Assembly: GCF_012933655.1 (NCBI RefSeq)
Contig: NZ_JABBJJ010000011.1
Span: forward strand, 1-64,000
Length of the DNA stretch: 64,000 bases
From: Pyxidicoccus fallax
Lineage (GTDB): Bacteria > Myxococcota > Myxococcia > Myxococcales > Myxococcaceae
Direction: 5' to 3'
Shown: positions 17,288 through 25,871 of the stretch, in pieces
Numbering within the stretch: the stretch's first letter is position 1
Layout: the number at the start of each line of letters is the position of its first letter
The notes under the pieces: generated by a model
Databases searched by the model: none
What the model saw: only the letters and a program-made list of their open reading frames with translations
What the model was told of the DNA's origin: nothing
Program-made: the position numbers and the translations under genes

Positions 17288-18496
17288 TCAGCGCTGCTCG
17301 CCCTCGCGCGTGGTGCGCACCCACTCGCCGCGCTTCTCCGCGCCGGGGCCGCGCAGCATGAGCCACACCTTCCACACCACGTAGACGGGCGCCCACGCCA
17401 AATCCAGCAGGCCGCGAGGCCCCACGCCGGACACCCACCAGCCGCGCAGCACGTACGCGCCCAGCGACGCCAGCGCGAAGCCCGACAGGCTCGTGGCCAG
17501 CACCGCCGTGCCTCCGGACAGCCACGCCACCACCGCCGCCGCCACCGCGCCGGCCACCGTGGCCAGCACCAGCTGGCTCAGGGGCGGTACCAGCACGTCC
17601 ATGGCCAGGTCCAGCAGCAGCCCGCTGCGCTGCTTCAGGGCCTCGCTCAGCAGCGGCCACCCGTGCAGCTTGCGCATCTGCCGGCGGCCGCCCTCCCAGC
17701 GCTGGCGCTGCGAGCGGCTCTGCTTCTCGCCGGACACCATCTCCCCGAGCACCTCCGACTCCCAGGCGTAGTGCACGCGGTGGCCCTTCTTGCCCAGGCG
17801 GATGCCGTACTCCAGGTCCTCCACCACGCTGAAGGCGTCATGCGGCACCTCGCGCAGCACCGCGTGGCTGAAGCACATGCCGTTGCCGCGCAGGCCGCAG
17901 GACACGCCCAGCGCCTCGCGGCCCAGCGAGCGCACCTTGTGGAACATGCCCAGGGCGATGGTGATGAGCCGCGTGCGCCAGGACGCCGTCGGGTTCATCA
18001 CGCCGTAGTGCGCCTGCACCGCGTGCGCGCCCCGCTCCAGCCGCGCCGCGTACGCGTGCAGCAGGTTGGGCGACACCACCGTGTCCGCGTCCACCACCAC
18101 CACCGCGTCCGCGAAGCCGTCCTTCTGGCTGTACTCGAAGGCGTAGGCCAGGGCATAGCCCTTGCCGCGCTTCTGCGTGTCGTGGCGCTCCAGCACCGTG
18201 GCGCCCGCCTCGCGCGCCTTCTGCGCCGTCGCGTCCGAGCAGTTGTCCGCCACGACGAGGATGCGCCGCAGGGCGCCCGGGTAGTCCACCGCGGAGAGGT
18301 TGGCCACCGTCCGGGCGATACCCAGCTCCTCGTTGTGCGCCGGAATCACCACGTCGAACTTCCGCGCGGGCGCCGGAGGCACCGGCGCCGCCCGCCGCCA
18401 CGACAGCAGCGTCAGGAGCAGCAGGTAGCCGCACGCCACCCCCATCGGCAGCAGCCCCACGCACAGCGCCACATCCACCCAGGTCCACACCGTCAC
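17288..18496 (-). CDS. epsU: GT2 family glycosyltransferase (EpsU-like)
   Basis: The 402-residue membrane glycosyltransferase has one N-terminal TM segment and two or three C-terminal ones around a GT-A domain. FDVVIPAHNEELGIART, a DADT metal-binding motif (VVVDADTVVSPNLL), VVEDLEYGIRLGK and SQRQRWEGGRRQM (Q-x-x-R-W) match processive or cellulose-synthase-like GT2 enzymes. GTG 18496 follows GGGGGAGA, giving a clear start; the longer open frame to 18577 overlaps the upstream gene. It is the last gene of the leftward wzx-epsY-epsX-epsW-epsV run, the same order as M. xanthus epsZ to epsU. It adds a sugar during repeat-unit assembly. Confidence 0.85.
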   Translation of the reverse strand: MTVWTWVDVALCVGLLPMGVACGYLLLLTLLSWRRAAPVPPAPARKFDVVIPAHNEELGIARTVANLSAVDYPGALRRILVVADNCSDATAQKAREAGATVLERHDTQKRGKGYALAYAFEYSQKDGFADAVVVVDADTVVSPNLLHAYAARLERGAHAVQAHYGVMNPTASWRTRLITIALGMFHKVRSLGREALGVSCGLRGNGMCFSHAVLREVPHDAFSVVEDLEYGIRLGKKGHRVHYAWESEVLGEMVSGEKQSRSQRQRWEGGRRQMRKLHGWPLLSEALKQRSGLLLDLAMDVLVPPLSQLVLATVAGAVAAAVVAWLSGGTAVLATSLSGFALASLGAYVLRGWWVSGVGPRGLLDLAWAPVYVVWKVWLMLRGPGAEKRGEWVRTTREGEQR

Positions 18497-18519
18497 GACA
18501 ATCTCCCCCGAGGGCGCCG

Positions 18520-20043
18520 TCAGCGCCGCTCCAGCTCCGCGAGCACCGGCAGCCGCAGCAAACGCTCGACCTGCCACTTCTCAAGAATCCGCCGCCGGAT
18601 GATGTCCAGCGCCAGCGCGGCGAAGATGCCCAGGGCGATGCCGCCAATCACGCCGCCGGCGACGATGAGCTGCACCTTGGGCTTGGACGGCTTCTCCGGG
18701 AACGTCGGCGGAGACAGCACGCTGAAGCGGTGCTTCACCGACGCGCGCGAAATCTCCAGCTCCGTGCGCGCCTGGTCCAGCCGCCGCATCTTCTCCTGGT
18801 GCCGCATCACCAGCATGCGCACCCGGTCCGACGCCACCGACACCTCCGGGCTGTCCGAGGCATTCGGGCCGCCCAGCGGGCCGCCACCCGGCATCCCCAT
18901 TCCCGCCAGCCCGGCGTCCAGCTCCGCCGGGCTGCCGCCGCTGCGCAGGTACTCGTTGATGAGCTCGTTCAGCTCCGAGCGCAGCGCCACCAGCTGCGGC
19001 GAGTCCTCCTGGAGCGCCACGAGGCGCTGCTCCAGGTCCGTGATGATGGGGTGCTGCGGCGAGTAGATGACGCGCTGCTCGGCCAGCTGGTTGCGCAGCT
19101 CGGTCAGCCGCCGCGCGCGGAACTCCTCCACGTCCGCGATGGCCCGGCGCTTCGTCTGAATCATGAAGCGCATCTGCGCCAGCATGTGGTCGGTGTTGAT
19201 GAGGCGCGAGCCCGGCGGGGGCGTGGGCTTCCTGCGGCCGGCCTTCTCCTCTTCCTTGCGGATGCGCGCCTCGACGCGCTTCACCGTGGCGTTCAGGTCC
19301 GCCAGCGCCTTCTGGATGCCCTCGGCCTCCTCCACCACCTGCTTCTCCAGGATGGTGATGGCCTCGGCCACCGCGCCCATCTCGCCCGCCTGGCGCATGT
19401 CCAGGAAGTTCTTCTGCGCGGCCTCCACGATGTTGAGCGCCAGCTGCGGGTCGCCCCACTCCACGCCGATGGAGACGGTGCCCGAGCCGCCCTCCACGCT
19501 CACGAGCATCGCCCGCTCCAGCATGCCGATGAGCGCGTCTTCCTTGTCCTTGTCGGAGATGGGCGCCGGCGCCTTCCCCGTCAGCTTCTCCTTCAGCCTG
19601 CTGATGGGTGAGCGGTTCGAGTCCCAGTACTCGACCAGCTTCGCCTGCTGGACGATGGACTTGAGGTTCTCGAACTTCATGATCATCTCCCACGCGCTGC
19701 GCGTGGGCTGGTCGGCCTCCACGGGGATGGAGCGGCCCGGGTTGGCCAGCGAGGCGATGATGAAGTTGCGCTGCGTCAGCATCCGCGTCTCGACCTTGTA
19801 CTTGCGCGGAAGAATCTTGCCGACGCCCACGCCCAGGGCGGACACGGCCACCATCACCACCAGCGCGAGGAACCAGTGGCGCACCACCGCGTTCTTCACG
19901 AACAGGACGGCGTCAATGGCCAGACCCCAGTCGATGAGGTCCGCGGGGGCGTTCGTCTCCGGGCGCTCCGGGACGTGCAGGGGCTGGGGCGGCGGCACCG
20001 GCTGCGGGCGCGGCCCGGGGGCCCCGGGCGCGGGGTACGTCAC
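18520..20043 (-). CDS. epsV: Wzc-like polysaccharide co-polymerase lacking the tyrosine kinase domain (EpsV)
   Basis: The 507-residue inner-membrane protein has a Pro-rich cytosolic N terminus, TM1 at about 58-78 (HWFLALVVMVAVSALGVGVG), a long periplasmic coiled-coil region (about 80-460) with the Wzz-like PxxP-type segment SVLSPPTFPEKPSKPK, and TM2 at about 465-487. It ends 20 residues later (RRRILEKWQVERLLRLPVL), so the BY-kinase domain of Wzc is absent. It would control chain length and link polymerisation to export. GTG 20043 has GGAGG at 7 bp. It overlaps the receiver gene upstream (GTGA), so expression is coupled to epsW. Any tyrosine phosphorylation must come from elsewhere. Confidence 0.87.
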   Translation of the reverse strand: MTYPAPGAPGPRPQPVPPPQPLHVPERPETNAPADLIDWGLAIDAVLFVKNAVVRHWFLALVVMVAVSALGVGVGKILPRKYKVETRMLTQRNFIIASLANPGRSIPVEADQPTRSAWEMIMKFENLKSIVQQAKLVEYWDSNRSPISRLKEKLTGKAPAPISDKDKEDALIGMLERAMLVSVEGGSGTVSIGVEWGDPQLALNIVEAAQKNFLDMRQAGEMGAVAEAITILEKQVVEEAEGIQKALADLNATVKRVEARIRKEEEKAGRRKPTPPPGSRLINTDHMLAQMRFMIQTKRRAIADVEEFRARRLTELRNQLAEQRVIYSPQHPIITDLEQRLVALQEDSPQLVALRSELNELINEYLRSGGSPAELDAGLAGMGMPGGGPLGGPNASDSPEVSVASDRVRMLVMRHQEKMRRLDQARTELEISRASVKHRFSVLSPPTFPEKPSKPKVQLIVAGGVIGGIALGIFAALALDIIRRRILEKWQVERLLRLPVLAELERR

Positions 20044-20447
20044 GGAGTCCTCCTCGGGGGCCCGTAGTCCTTCAGGACCTGCTGCACGCGGCGGGTGAAC
20101 TCCTCCTGTGTGAAGGGCTTGCCCAGGTAGCCGTTGGCGCCCGCCTCCTCGGCGTGGGCCTTGTCCTCGGGCAGGTCGCGCGCGCTTACCACCAGCACCG
20201 GCACGTCCTTCATCGTCGGCGACTTGCGGATGTGCTCGCAGAGGTCATAGCCGGAGATGTCCGGCAGCGTCAGGTCCAGGCACACGAGGTCCGGACACGC
20301 GGCGGTCTCCATGTGCTTCAGGGCGGCGCGGCCGCTGGGCAGCTCCACGACTTCCTCGAAGCCCAGGTCGCGGAGGTAGTCGCCCAGCATCTTCCGGAAG
20401 AAGGGGGCGTCCTCCACCAGGAAGACGGTCTGCAGTTGGGGTTCCAT
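20040..20447 (-). CDS. epsW: stand-alone response regulator receiver (EpsW-like)
   Basis: The 135-residue single receiver domain has VFLVEDAPFFRKML (acidic pocket Glu12-Asp13), Asp58 in CLDLTLPDISG, VVSARD and GYLGKPF (Lys). It has no output domain. It is encoded within the EPS export operon, four bases overlapping epsV and three bases after the small membrane protein gene. It probably signals by protein contact, perhaps to the co-polymerase or to a kinase such as the hybrid one at 10133. The position matches epsW of M. xanthus. Confidence 0.88.
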   Translation of the reverse strand: MEPQLQTVFLVEDAPFFRKMLGDYLRDLGFEEVVELPSGRAALKHMETAACPDLVCLDLTLPDISGYDLCEHIRKSPTMKDVPVLVVSARDLPEDKAHAEEAGANGYLGKPFTQEEFTRRVQQVLKDYGPPRRTP

Positions 20448-20450
20448 CCG

Positions 20451-20633
20451 TCAGCCTTTCGAGAAACCGAGCTTCTGCACCCAGACGAGCACGCCGTAGG
20501 TGTACGCGGCATTGAAGAGGAAGAACCAGAGAATGGCCTTCTTCAACCCCCGCACGGGATGCGGATCCCTGGCCGCCTTCGCGGGCAGGGCGATGGTGAG
20601 GATGAGGACGGACATCAGGATGAGCTTCGCCAT
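20451..20633 (-). CDS. small two-helix membrane protein in the EPS operon
   Basis: The 60-residue product begins with a hydrophobic segment (MAKLILMSVLILTIALPAKA) and has a second one near residues 31-50 (KAILWFFLFNAAYTYGVLVW). The first could be a cleavable signal peptide, since it ends in AKA-A. A GGAGA lies just upstream of ATG 20633, and the gene fits exactly between epsX and epsW with gaps of 11 and 3 bp, which argues that it is real. Function unknown; it may be a subunit of the export machine. Confidence 0.7.
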   Translation of the reverse strand: MAKLILMSVLILTIALPAKAARDPHPVRGLKKAILWFFLFNAAYTYGVLVWVQKLGFSKG

Positions 20634-20644
20634 GTCTCCAGCCC

Positions 20645-21892
20645 TCAGAGGATACCAGTTTGCCGCACGGACAGCCCGAGCGACGCGGACCAGCTCAGCC
20701 GGGCCGTGGGGAGGTCGGGCGAGCGGCTCCACGTGCTCCGCGTGTCGACGTCCATCGTGACCCAGCGTGTAAACGCCCAGGACGCCGACATGCCCCCCGA
20801 GACGATACGGTCTCCACTGGCGCCCCCCACCGCGAAGGCGGTGCCGGTGTTGGTGGAAACCCGTACCCTCGGGCTCAGCGTCCAGGTGCCCGTCGCCGTC
20901 AGGTCCGCCCGGGGGTACACCCGTCCTGTCAGCCGGTCCACGAAGGGCGTCAGCCGCATGCCGAGCTGCCCGTAGAAGTCCGCGGCGCGCGAGGGGACGC
21001 GGTGGCCCAGCCCGAAGGTGAGGTAGGGCAACAGCCCCATCTCGGCCCGGGGCGGCGGAGCGGGCTCCGCTCCGGGCTCCGTCTCTTCCGTGCCCTCGAC
21101 GGCGCGCACGATGGCCACGCCCGCGCCGCCCTCCAGGAAGGTGCGGCGGCTGAGCCGCTGGCCCCAGGCCTCCGCCAGCGTCACCACCGTGGCTCCGGCG
21201 CCCGTGGAGAACTGCGAGTGCGTCGCGGACAGCGAGGTGGTGAGGACGCTCCGGCGATTCAGCGTGTGGGCCAGCGCCACGTCGAAGCGCGGGCCGTACT
21301 GCAGGGGCACCGCCTCTTGCGCGGGGCCGTCCAGCCCGCCGCTGATGTTGAAGCCCACCGAGCCGCCCAGCCGCCAGCGCCGCCCCAGCCACGTGGTGTC
21401 CGCCCCCAGTGTCGTGGCGGACGACAGGAAGTAGACGGTGTCCGCCTCCGGCAGCGGCTGCAGGGGGCCGCCGCCCTCGGGAGGCCGCAGGGGCCCGTCG
21501 GGGTCGTCGCCCCCGCCCGCCACTGGCAGCGGGTCCGTGGTGAGCAGATTCACACTGCCCAGCACCAGCTCCTCGGAGAAGCGCAGCGCCAGGCCGCGCT
21601 GCGGGCGCCAGTTGGTGGTGAGCCGGCCCACGTGCTGGATTTCGGTGCGCGGCTGGACGGTGATTTCGCGGATGCTGATGCGCGGCGCGTAGTCCAGCAG
21701 CACGGACGTGTTGCCGTCGCGCAGCTCGAGGCCCAGCGTGGGGACGATGTCCGTGTCCCCGGCCACGGAGGGCACGTCCTCGGTGGGGGCCTCGTTCGAG
21801 CGCACGCGCGAGTCCGCCCGCACCGCCACGGCATACGTGACGGAGGCGGAGGACACCTCCAGCAGCGCGACGGTGAGGGCGGCCCCCAGCAC
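20645..21892 (-). CDS. epsX: outer-membrane beta-barrel protein of EPS export (EpsX-like)
   Basis: The 415-residue protein alternates short amphipathic strands with Gly/Pro/Asp-rich loops (SVLLDYAPRISIREI, GLALRFSEELVLGS, VDVDTRSTWS-like ends) after an N-terminal hydrophobic segment, as expected of a barrel of about 18 strands. It sits directly after the short Wza gene. In M. xanthus an integral barrel encoded here is thought to complete the outer-membrane pore because the Wza protein lacks its own membrane-spanning domain. GTG 21892 has GGAG at 7 bp and follows the epsY stop by 3 bp. Confidence 0.75.
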   Translation of the reverse strand: MLGAALTVALLEVSSASVTYAVAVRADSRVRSNEAPTEDVPSVAGDTDIVPTLGLELRDGNTSVLLDYAPRISIREITVQPRTEIQHVGRLTTNWRPQRGLALRFSEELVLGSVNLLTTDPLPVAGGGDDPDGPLRPPEGGGPLQPLPEADTVYFLSSATTLGADTTWLGRRWRLGGSVGFNISGGLDGPAQEAVPLQYGPRFDVALAHTLNRRSVLTTSLSATHSQFSTGAGATVVTLAEAWGQRLSRRTFLEGGAGVAIVRAVEGTEETEPGAEPAPPPRAEMGLLPYLTFGLGHRVPSRAADFYGQLGMRLTPFVDRLTGRVYPRADLTATGTWTLSPRVRVSTNTGTAFAVGGASGDRIVSGGMSASWAFTRWVTMDVDTRSTWSRSPDLPTARLSWSASLGLSVRQTGIL

Positions 21893-21895
21893 GCG

Positions 21896-22531
21896 TTACT
21901 CCACCACCACCACGTCACCGGGGCGCAGGCGGAAGGCATACGCGCGCCCCTCGGCGTGGACGAGGTCGTCGTAGCGGAAGCGGATGCGCTGCGGCGCCCC
22001 GCCGTCCTCCTGGCGGATGACGAAGATGCGGTCCTTGTGCGCGTACTCCGTGAAGCCGCCCGCCCCGGCGAGCACCTGGAGCAGCGTGGAGTTCGGCTCG
22101 ATTTCGAGCGGACCGATGCGGGCCACCTCGCCCACCATCGTCACCTTGATGGGGCGCGCCTGCTCCAGCGCCACCGTGACGACGGGGTGGTTGATGTAGT
22201 CCTTCAGCCGCGTCTGGATTTGCTGCGACAGCAGGGCCGGCGAGTGGCCGGCGGCCTCCACGTCATCCAGGAAGAGCAGGCTGATGCGCCCGTCCTCGCG
22301 CACGCGGGCGGACGTGGTGAGCGCCTCCTGGTTCCACACGCGGATGTTGAGCAAATCCCCGGCGGCGATGCGGTAGCTCGTGTCCGGCGGGGGCGGCTTC
22401 TCCTGGTACTCCTCCACCCAGACGTACTTGCCCAGCCCGCTGCAGGCCGAGGCCAGAAGCAGCATGGCGCAGGCGAGCGCGCGGACGGCGGGGCGCGGGG
22501 AGGACGGTCGATGGGAGCGCGGGGACGGCAT
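21896..22531 (-). CDS. epsY: short Wza-type polysaccharide export lipoprotein (EpsY)
   Basis: The 211-residue lipoprotein has its lipobox Cys at about 30 (LLLASAC). A Poly_export domain (YRIAAGDLLNIRVWNQEALT) and SLBB-type domain (KVTMVGEVARIGPLEIEPNS, LLQVLAGAGGFTEYA) follow. It is much shorter than E. coli Wza (about 380 residues) and stops after the periplasmic domains, with no amphipathic helix to cross the outer membrane. It would form the periplasmic OPX ring and needs a barrel partner, presumably the next gene. The start at 22531 is 17 bp after wzx; the Shine-Dalgarno (GAGGAG) is rather far, so the start is somewhat uncertain. Confidence 0.86.
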   Translation of the reverse strand: MPSPRSHRPSSPRPAVRALACAMLLLASACSGLGKYVWVEEYQEKPPPPDTSYRIAAGDLLNIRVWNQEALTTSARVREDGRISLLFLDDVEAAGHSPALLSQQIQTRLKDYINHPVVTVALEQARPIKVTMVGEVARIGPLEIEPNSTLLQVLAGAGGFTEYAHKDRIFVIRQEDGGAPQRIRFRYDDLVHAEGRAYAFRLRPGDVVVVE

Positions 22532-22548
22532 GGGACGCGAGGGTCTCC

Positions 22549-24132
22549 TCAGGGAACGGGGGCGACGGCGGGAGCCGCGGCCTCGGGCTCGGGGCGGCCG
22601 CGGCGGCGGGCCAGGCGCAGCACCTGGAGCACGTCGCCTGGGCGCACCGCGCCGATGGCCAGCACGCCCACCACGTAGAGCACGGCCTCGAGGCCCAGCC
22701 GCACCCACGGGTTGAGCGGGGCGAACAGCGTCTGGTCCGCCACGACGATGGTGAGGCACACCACGGCCGTGCGGACCACCATGGACAACAGCCGCGAGTC
22801 GAACGCCGCGCGGCCCATGCGGCCCATCAGGCTGATGGTGACGAGCACCTCCATCACCAGCAGGGCCGTGGCGGTGGCCGCGGCGCCGCCGCCGTTGCCC
22901 AGCGCCCGGTGCATGAAGGGCACCAGCATCAGGTTGAGGATGGGGCTCAAGAGCAGGCTGCCGGTGGAGTTGGTGATGGTCACCCACCACTCGCGGTTCG
23001 TCATCGTCAGCCAGAGGCCGGCGTTCATCGTGACGAAGGCCAGCACGAACAGCGGCGACAGCAGCCGCAGCGACAGGGTGGACGGGGCGAACTGGTCGCC
23101 CATCAGCCCCACCCACAGCGGCGCGCCCATGACGATGAGCATCATCATCGGCACCGTGACGACCAGCGTGCCCTCCATGGCGCGGCGGACGAGCCGGGTG
23201 AGCTCCTCCTCGGAGCGCTCGGCCGCGCGCGACGCCAGCGGCATCAGCACCCAGCCGAAGACGGGGTTGAGGAAGAAGGTGAGGCCCGCGATGTTCCACG
23301 CGGCGCCGTAGAACCCCACCTCCTGGTGGCTGGCCTTCATGCCCAGAATCATCACGTCCAGGCGCCCGTTGGTGGCCAGGGCCGCGCCGGTGATGAAGAA
23401 GGGCAGGCTCGCCTTGAGCACCTTCCACGTCGCGGGCAGGTCCACCTTGAAGGTGAGCCCCATGTGCACTCGCGCGAGGTACCAGCCCACGCCCAGCTTC
23501 ACCGCTTCGGACGCCACCAGCGGCACACCCAGCCACGGCAGCGGCAGGCCCGCCCAGGCCACGACGAAGAGGCCGCCGCCCCACACCAGCTTGGTGACGA
23601 TGTTGGAGACGGACAGCCCCGCCACCTTGCCCTTGGCGTGCAGCAGCGCCGCCACGGACGCATTCACCATGATGAGCGACTGCGCCACCGCGGTGACGTA
23701 GACGAGGTTGCGCACGTCGGACGAGTGCTCGTCGTTCGCCATGACGAGCCCGAGCACGCCCATCAGCACCACCGTGAGCCCCAGCCGCAGGAGCAGCGTG
23801 GTGCCGAAGAAGTCACTGGCATGGGCCGGCCGCCGGGTGACCTCCTTGCGGATGTACATCTCCAGGCCCAGGTGCGTGGCGATGAAGAAGACGGCGGAGA
23901 AGCTGTCGGCCCAGTTGAAGCTGCCGAACCGCTCCGGGCCCAGGTGCGCGGGGAGCAGGAAGCGCACGCCCATGGCGATGGCGTACGTCACCAGCAGCGA
24001 GCCGCCGAGCTGCAGCCCATTGCGGACGGCGCCCATGGCCTCGTTGGAGGCCTGGTGGGCGGTCGCTTCCTGCGCGGGGGCCGCGCCGTGCGTCTCGGGC
24101 TCCTGGGGAATGGATTGGCTGGGACTGTTCAC
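22549..24132 (-). CDS. wzx: Wzx flippase (polysaccharide transporter, MATE/MOP superfamily)
   Basis: The inner-membrane protein of about 527 residues has 12-14 TM segments. LGPERFGSFNWADSFSAVFF resembles the conserved N-terminal G-x-x-x-F/Y-G region of Polysacc_synt proteins, and SHQEVGFYGAAWNIAGLTFF resembles the middle repeat. It would flip undecaprenyl-linked EPS units to the periplasm. Start choice: GTG 24132 (MNSPSQSIPQEPE) seems best. The frame stays open to 24201, and ATG at residue 33 of this model (MGAVRNGLQ) is also possible. It is followed 17 bp later by the Wza gene. Confidence 0.83.
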   Translation of the reverse strand: MNSPSQSIPQEPETHGAAPAQEATAHQASNEAMGAVRNGLQLGGSLLVTYAIAMGVRFLLPAHLGPERFGSFNWADSFSAVFFIATHLGLEMYIRKEVTRRPAHASDFFGTTLLLRLGLTVVLMGVLGLVMANDEHSSDVRNLVYVTAVAQSLIMVNASVAALLHAKGKVAGLSVSNIVTKLVWGGGLFVVAWAGLPLPWLGVPLVASEAVKLGVGWYLARVHMGLTFKVDLPATWKVLKASLPFFITGAALATNGRLDVMILGMKASHQEVGFYGAAWNIAGLTFFLNPVFGWVLMPLASRAAERSEEELTRLVRRAMEGTLVVTVPMMMLIVMGAPLWVGLMGDQFAPSTLSLRLLSPLFVLAFVTMNAGLWLTMTNREWWVTITNSTGSLLLSPILNLMLVPFMHRALGNGGGAAATATALLVMEVLVTISLMGRMGRAAFDSRLLSMVVRTAVVCLTIVVADQTLFAPLNPWVRLGLEAVLYVVGVLAIGAVRPGDVLQVLRLARRRGRPEPEAAAPAVAPVP

Positions 24133-24262
24133 GGTGGAGGCGGGCCCCCCGGCCCTGGGGCGTACTTGCCCCGGGGCATAGAAGACGAGCGGGGGCGGCA
24201 CGTCAATGCCACCCCCGCGGGAGTTCGGCTGCCTGGAGGGGCAGGGGCCCCACCCAGGTCAG

Positions 24263-24278
24263 GGGCCCACCAGGGCCC
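24263..24278 (-). terminator. possible attenuating hairpin between metallo-hydrolase gene and wzx
   Basis: Two GGGCCC hexamers (24263-24268 and 24273-24278) face each other over ACCA, in the 161-bp gap. There is no T-run. It could reduce rather than stop read-through into wzx. Confidence 0.3.
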
Positions 24279-24293
24279 AATGTCTCGGGAACG

Positions 24294-25664
24294 TTACTGG
24301 GCGAGGGCGCGGTTGCGCAGCCGCTCCAGGACCAGCCGGGGGGCCTCCACGAAGCGGCGGCGGAGGATGGAGGCGGCCAGGGACACCTTGCGGCGCACGT
24401 AGCCGAACTGGCCACACAGCGTCATCACCACGCCGGCGCCGCCGGGGCGGGCCTCGTGGAAGCGGCCGTTGACGAGCAGCGTGTCGAAGCCGAAGTCCTG
24501 GGCGAACGCGAAGCGCAGCGCCTCGCTCGACAGCACGACGTCCGGAGTCACCGTCCCGTCCAGCGGCTGCACCCGCACGTCCTCCAGCCGGTCGATGACG
24601 ATGAGGACGCGGTGGTCGCTCAGCTCGAACACCGCGCGCGACAGGCGCAGGCGCATGAGCGTGTGGTCCAGCCGGGACACGCCGTTGCGCAGGCGCGTGA
24701 GGCCCGCCTTCACGGTGGTCACCACGTCGTCCACCGGCACCGCGGCGCTCTTGCGCAGCGGCTTCTCCTTGCGGCGCACGGCCTCCACCGAGCCGTCCAG
24801 CTCCTTCGCGCGCGCGTCCGTGGCCTCGGCCGCCGCCTTGAGCCCGTCCGCGGACAGCTCCATCGTGTCACCGGGGCGCAGCATGACGGCGGGGAAGCCC
24901 TCCTCGCGCACGCGGCCCACGGCGGTGGAGGGCAGGTTCACCGCGTCGTTCAGGTACGCGTTCTCCTCGTGCGAGAAGTACACGAAGGACGCGAAGGGCA
25001 TCACGTAGCGCGGGCGCACGGAGCGCACCTGCATGGCCAGGTGGTCCAGCTTGCGCAGGGCCGCGTGCCGGCGGCGCTCCGTCTCGCTCGGGTTGCCCAC
25101 CCAGTTGGCGTAGGAGAACTGGGTGGCCATCAGGTCCACCTCGCCGGGCTTCACGCCCACGGCGCGCATCACGTCCTCCACCTCGGACATGGAGGTGTAA
25201 TAGCAGTCGTTGAAGTTGAGGATGCGCAGGCCGCCCAGCTCCAGCAGGTGGCACGAGTCACCGTCGCGCGCCATCACCGTGGTGAGCGCCGCGCCGTTGC
25301 CCAAATCCTGCCGCTGGCCCGAGCCCACCTCGATGACGCGGCCGTAGCCGTTGTTGCGCAGGAAGCCCACCACGCGCTTGTCGGCCGTCTCCTGGAAGAT
25401 GACCGTCACTTCCGCGCGGCGCTCCTGCGGAATGGACTTCACGGCGGGGATGCTGAAGTGGTCCGGGTGCTCGTGGCTGAACCACAGGTGCGTCACCCGC
25501 TTGGGGTCGAAGCGCGCCGACTGCACGAGCGGATCCCAGCCGTTGTCGAACGCGGCCCCGTCCAGCCACGGGTCCACGGCGAGGTACAGCGGCCCGCGCT
25601 CGACGACGTAGCCGGCGTGCCCGAGGAACTGCAGCTTTCCGATAGTGCTTTCTGAACCACTCAT
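24294..25664 (-). CDS. metallo-beta-lactamase fold hydrolase, CMAH/UlaG-like
   Basis: The 456-residue cytosolic protein has GHAGYVVERGPLYLAVDPWL at about 15-34, then the metal motif SHEHPDHF (His64, His66, Asp68, His69). The DPWL...AF-NGW element and FNDCYYTS resemble the CMP-sialic acid hydroxylase-like and UlaG-like branch of the superfamily. No Rieske cysteine pair is visible. The C-terminal 170 residues (after about 290) do not match anything I can name. It lies between epsZ and wzx; as I recall, these are adjacent in M. xanthus, so this gene may be an insertion. A role in modifying a nucleotide sugar or lipid-linked sugar is inference. Confidence 0.75.
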   Translation of the reverse strand: MSGSESTIGKLQFLGHAGYVVERGPLYLAVDPWLDGAAFDNGWDPLVQSARFDPKRVTHLWFSHEHPDHFSIPAVKSIPQERRAEVTVIFQETADKRVVGFLRNNGYGRVIEVGSGQRQDLGNGAALTTVMARDGDSCHLLELGGLRILNFNDCYYTSMSEVEDVMRAVGVKPGEVDLMATQFSYANWVGNPSETERRRHAALRKLDHLAMQVRSVRPRYVMPFASFVYFSHEENAYLNDAVNLPSTAVGRVREEGFPAVMLRPGDTMELSADGLKAAAEATDARAKELDGSVEAVRRKEKPLRKSAAVPVDDVVTTVKAGLTRLRNGVSRLDHTLMRLRLSRAVFELSDHRVLIVIDRLEDVRVQPLDGTVTPDVVLSSEALRFAFAQDFGFDTLLVNGRFHEARPGGAGVVMTLCGQFGYVRRKVSLAASILRRRFVEAPRLVLERLRNRALAQ

Positions 25665-25805
25665 GTCTTCACGCTGACATACCGCTTCTGAAAGGCCAAG
25701 ACCCCGCGGAGCCCCGAGCGGTGGTTTGTGTTTGTCGATTGCCCCAGGGGGCAGGCAGGCGTCGGGGCGGCGCGGGAAGCGCAGGAATTGCGCGAATCCC
25801 CGAAG

Positions 25806-25842
25806 AAAAACGGGCCCTGCCTCGCGAAGGAGGCAGCGCCCG
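25806..25842 (-). terminator. intrinsic terminator of epsZ
   Basis: Read on the minus strand, a 13-position stem with one mismatch (25830-25842 with 25811-25823, 6-nt loop) is followed directly by TTTTTC (25805-25810). This is one of the few T-tract terminators here. It lies 30 bp after the epsZ stop and implies a separate promoter for the genes downstream. Confidence 0.8.
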
Positions 25843-25871
25843 TGGACGGCCGGATTCCCTGGTGCTTCCGC

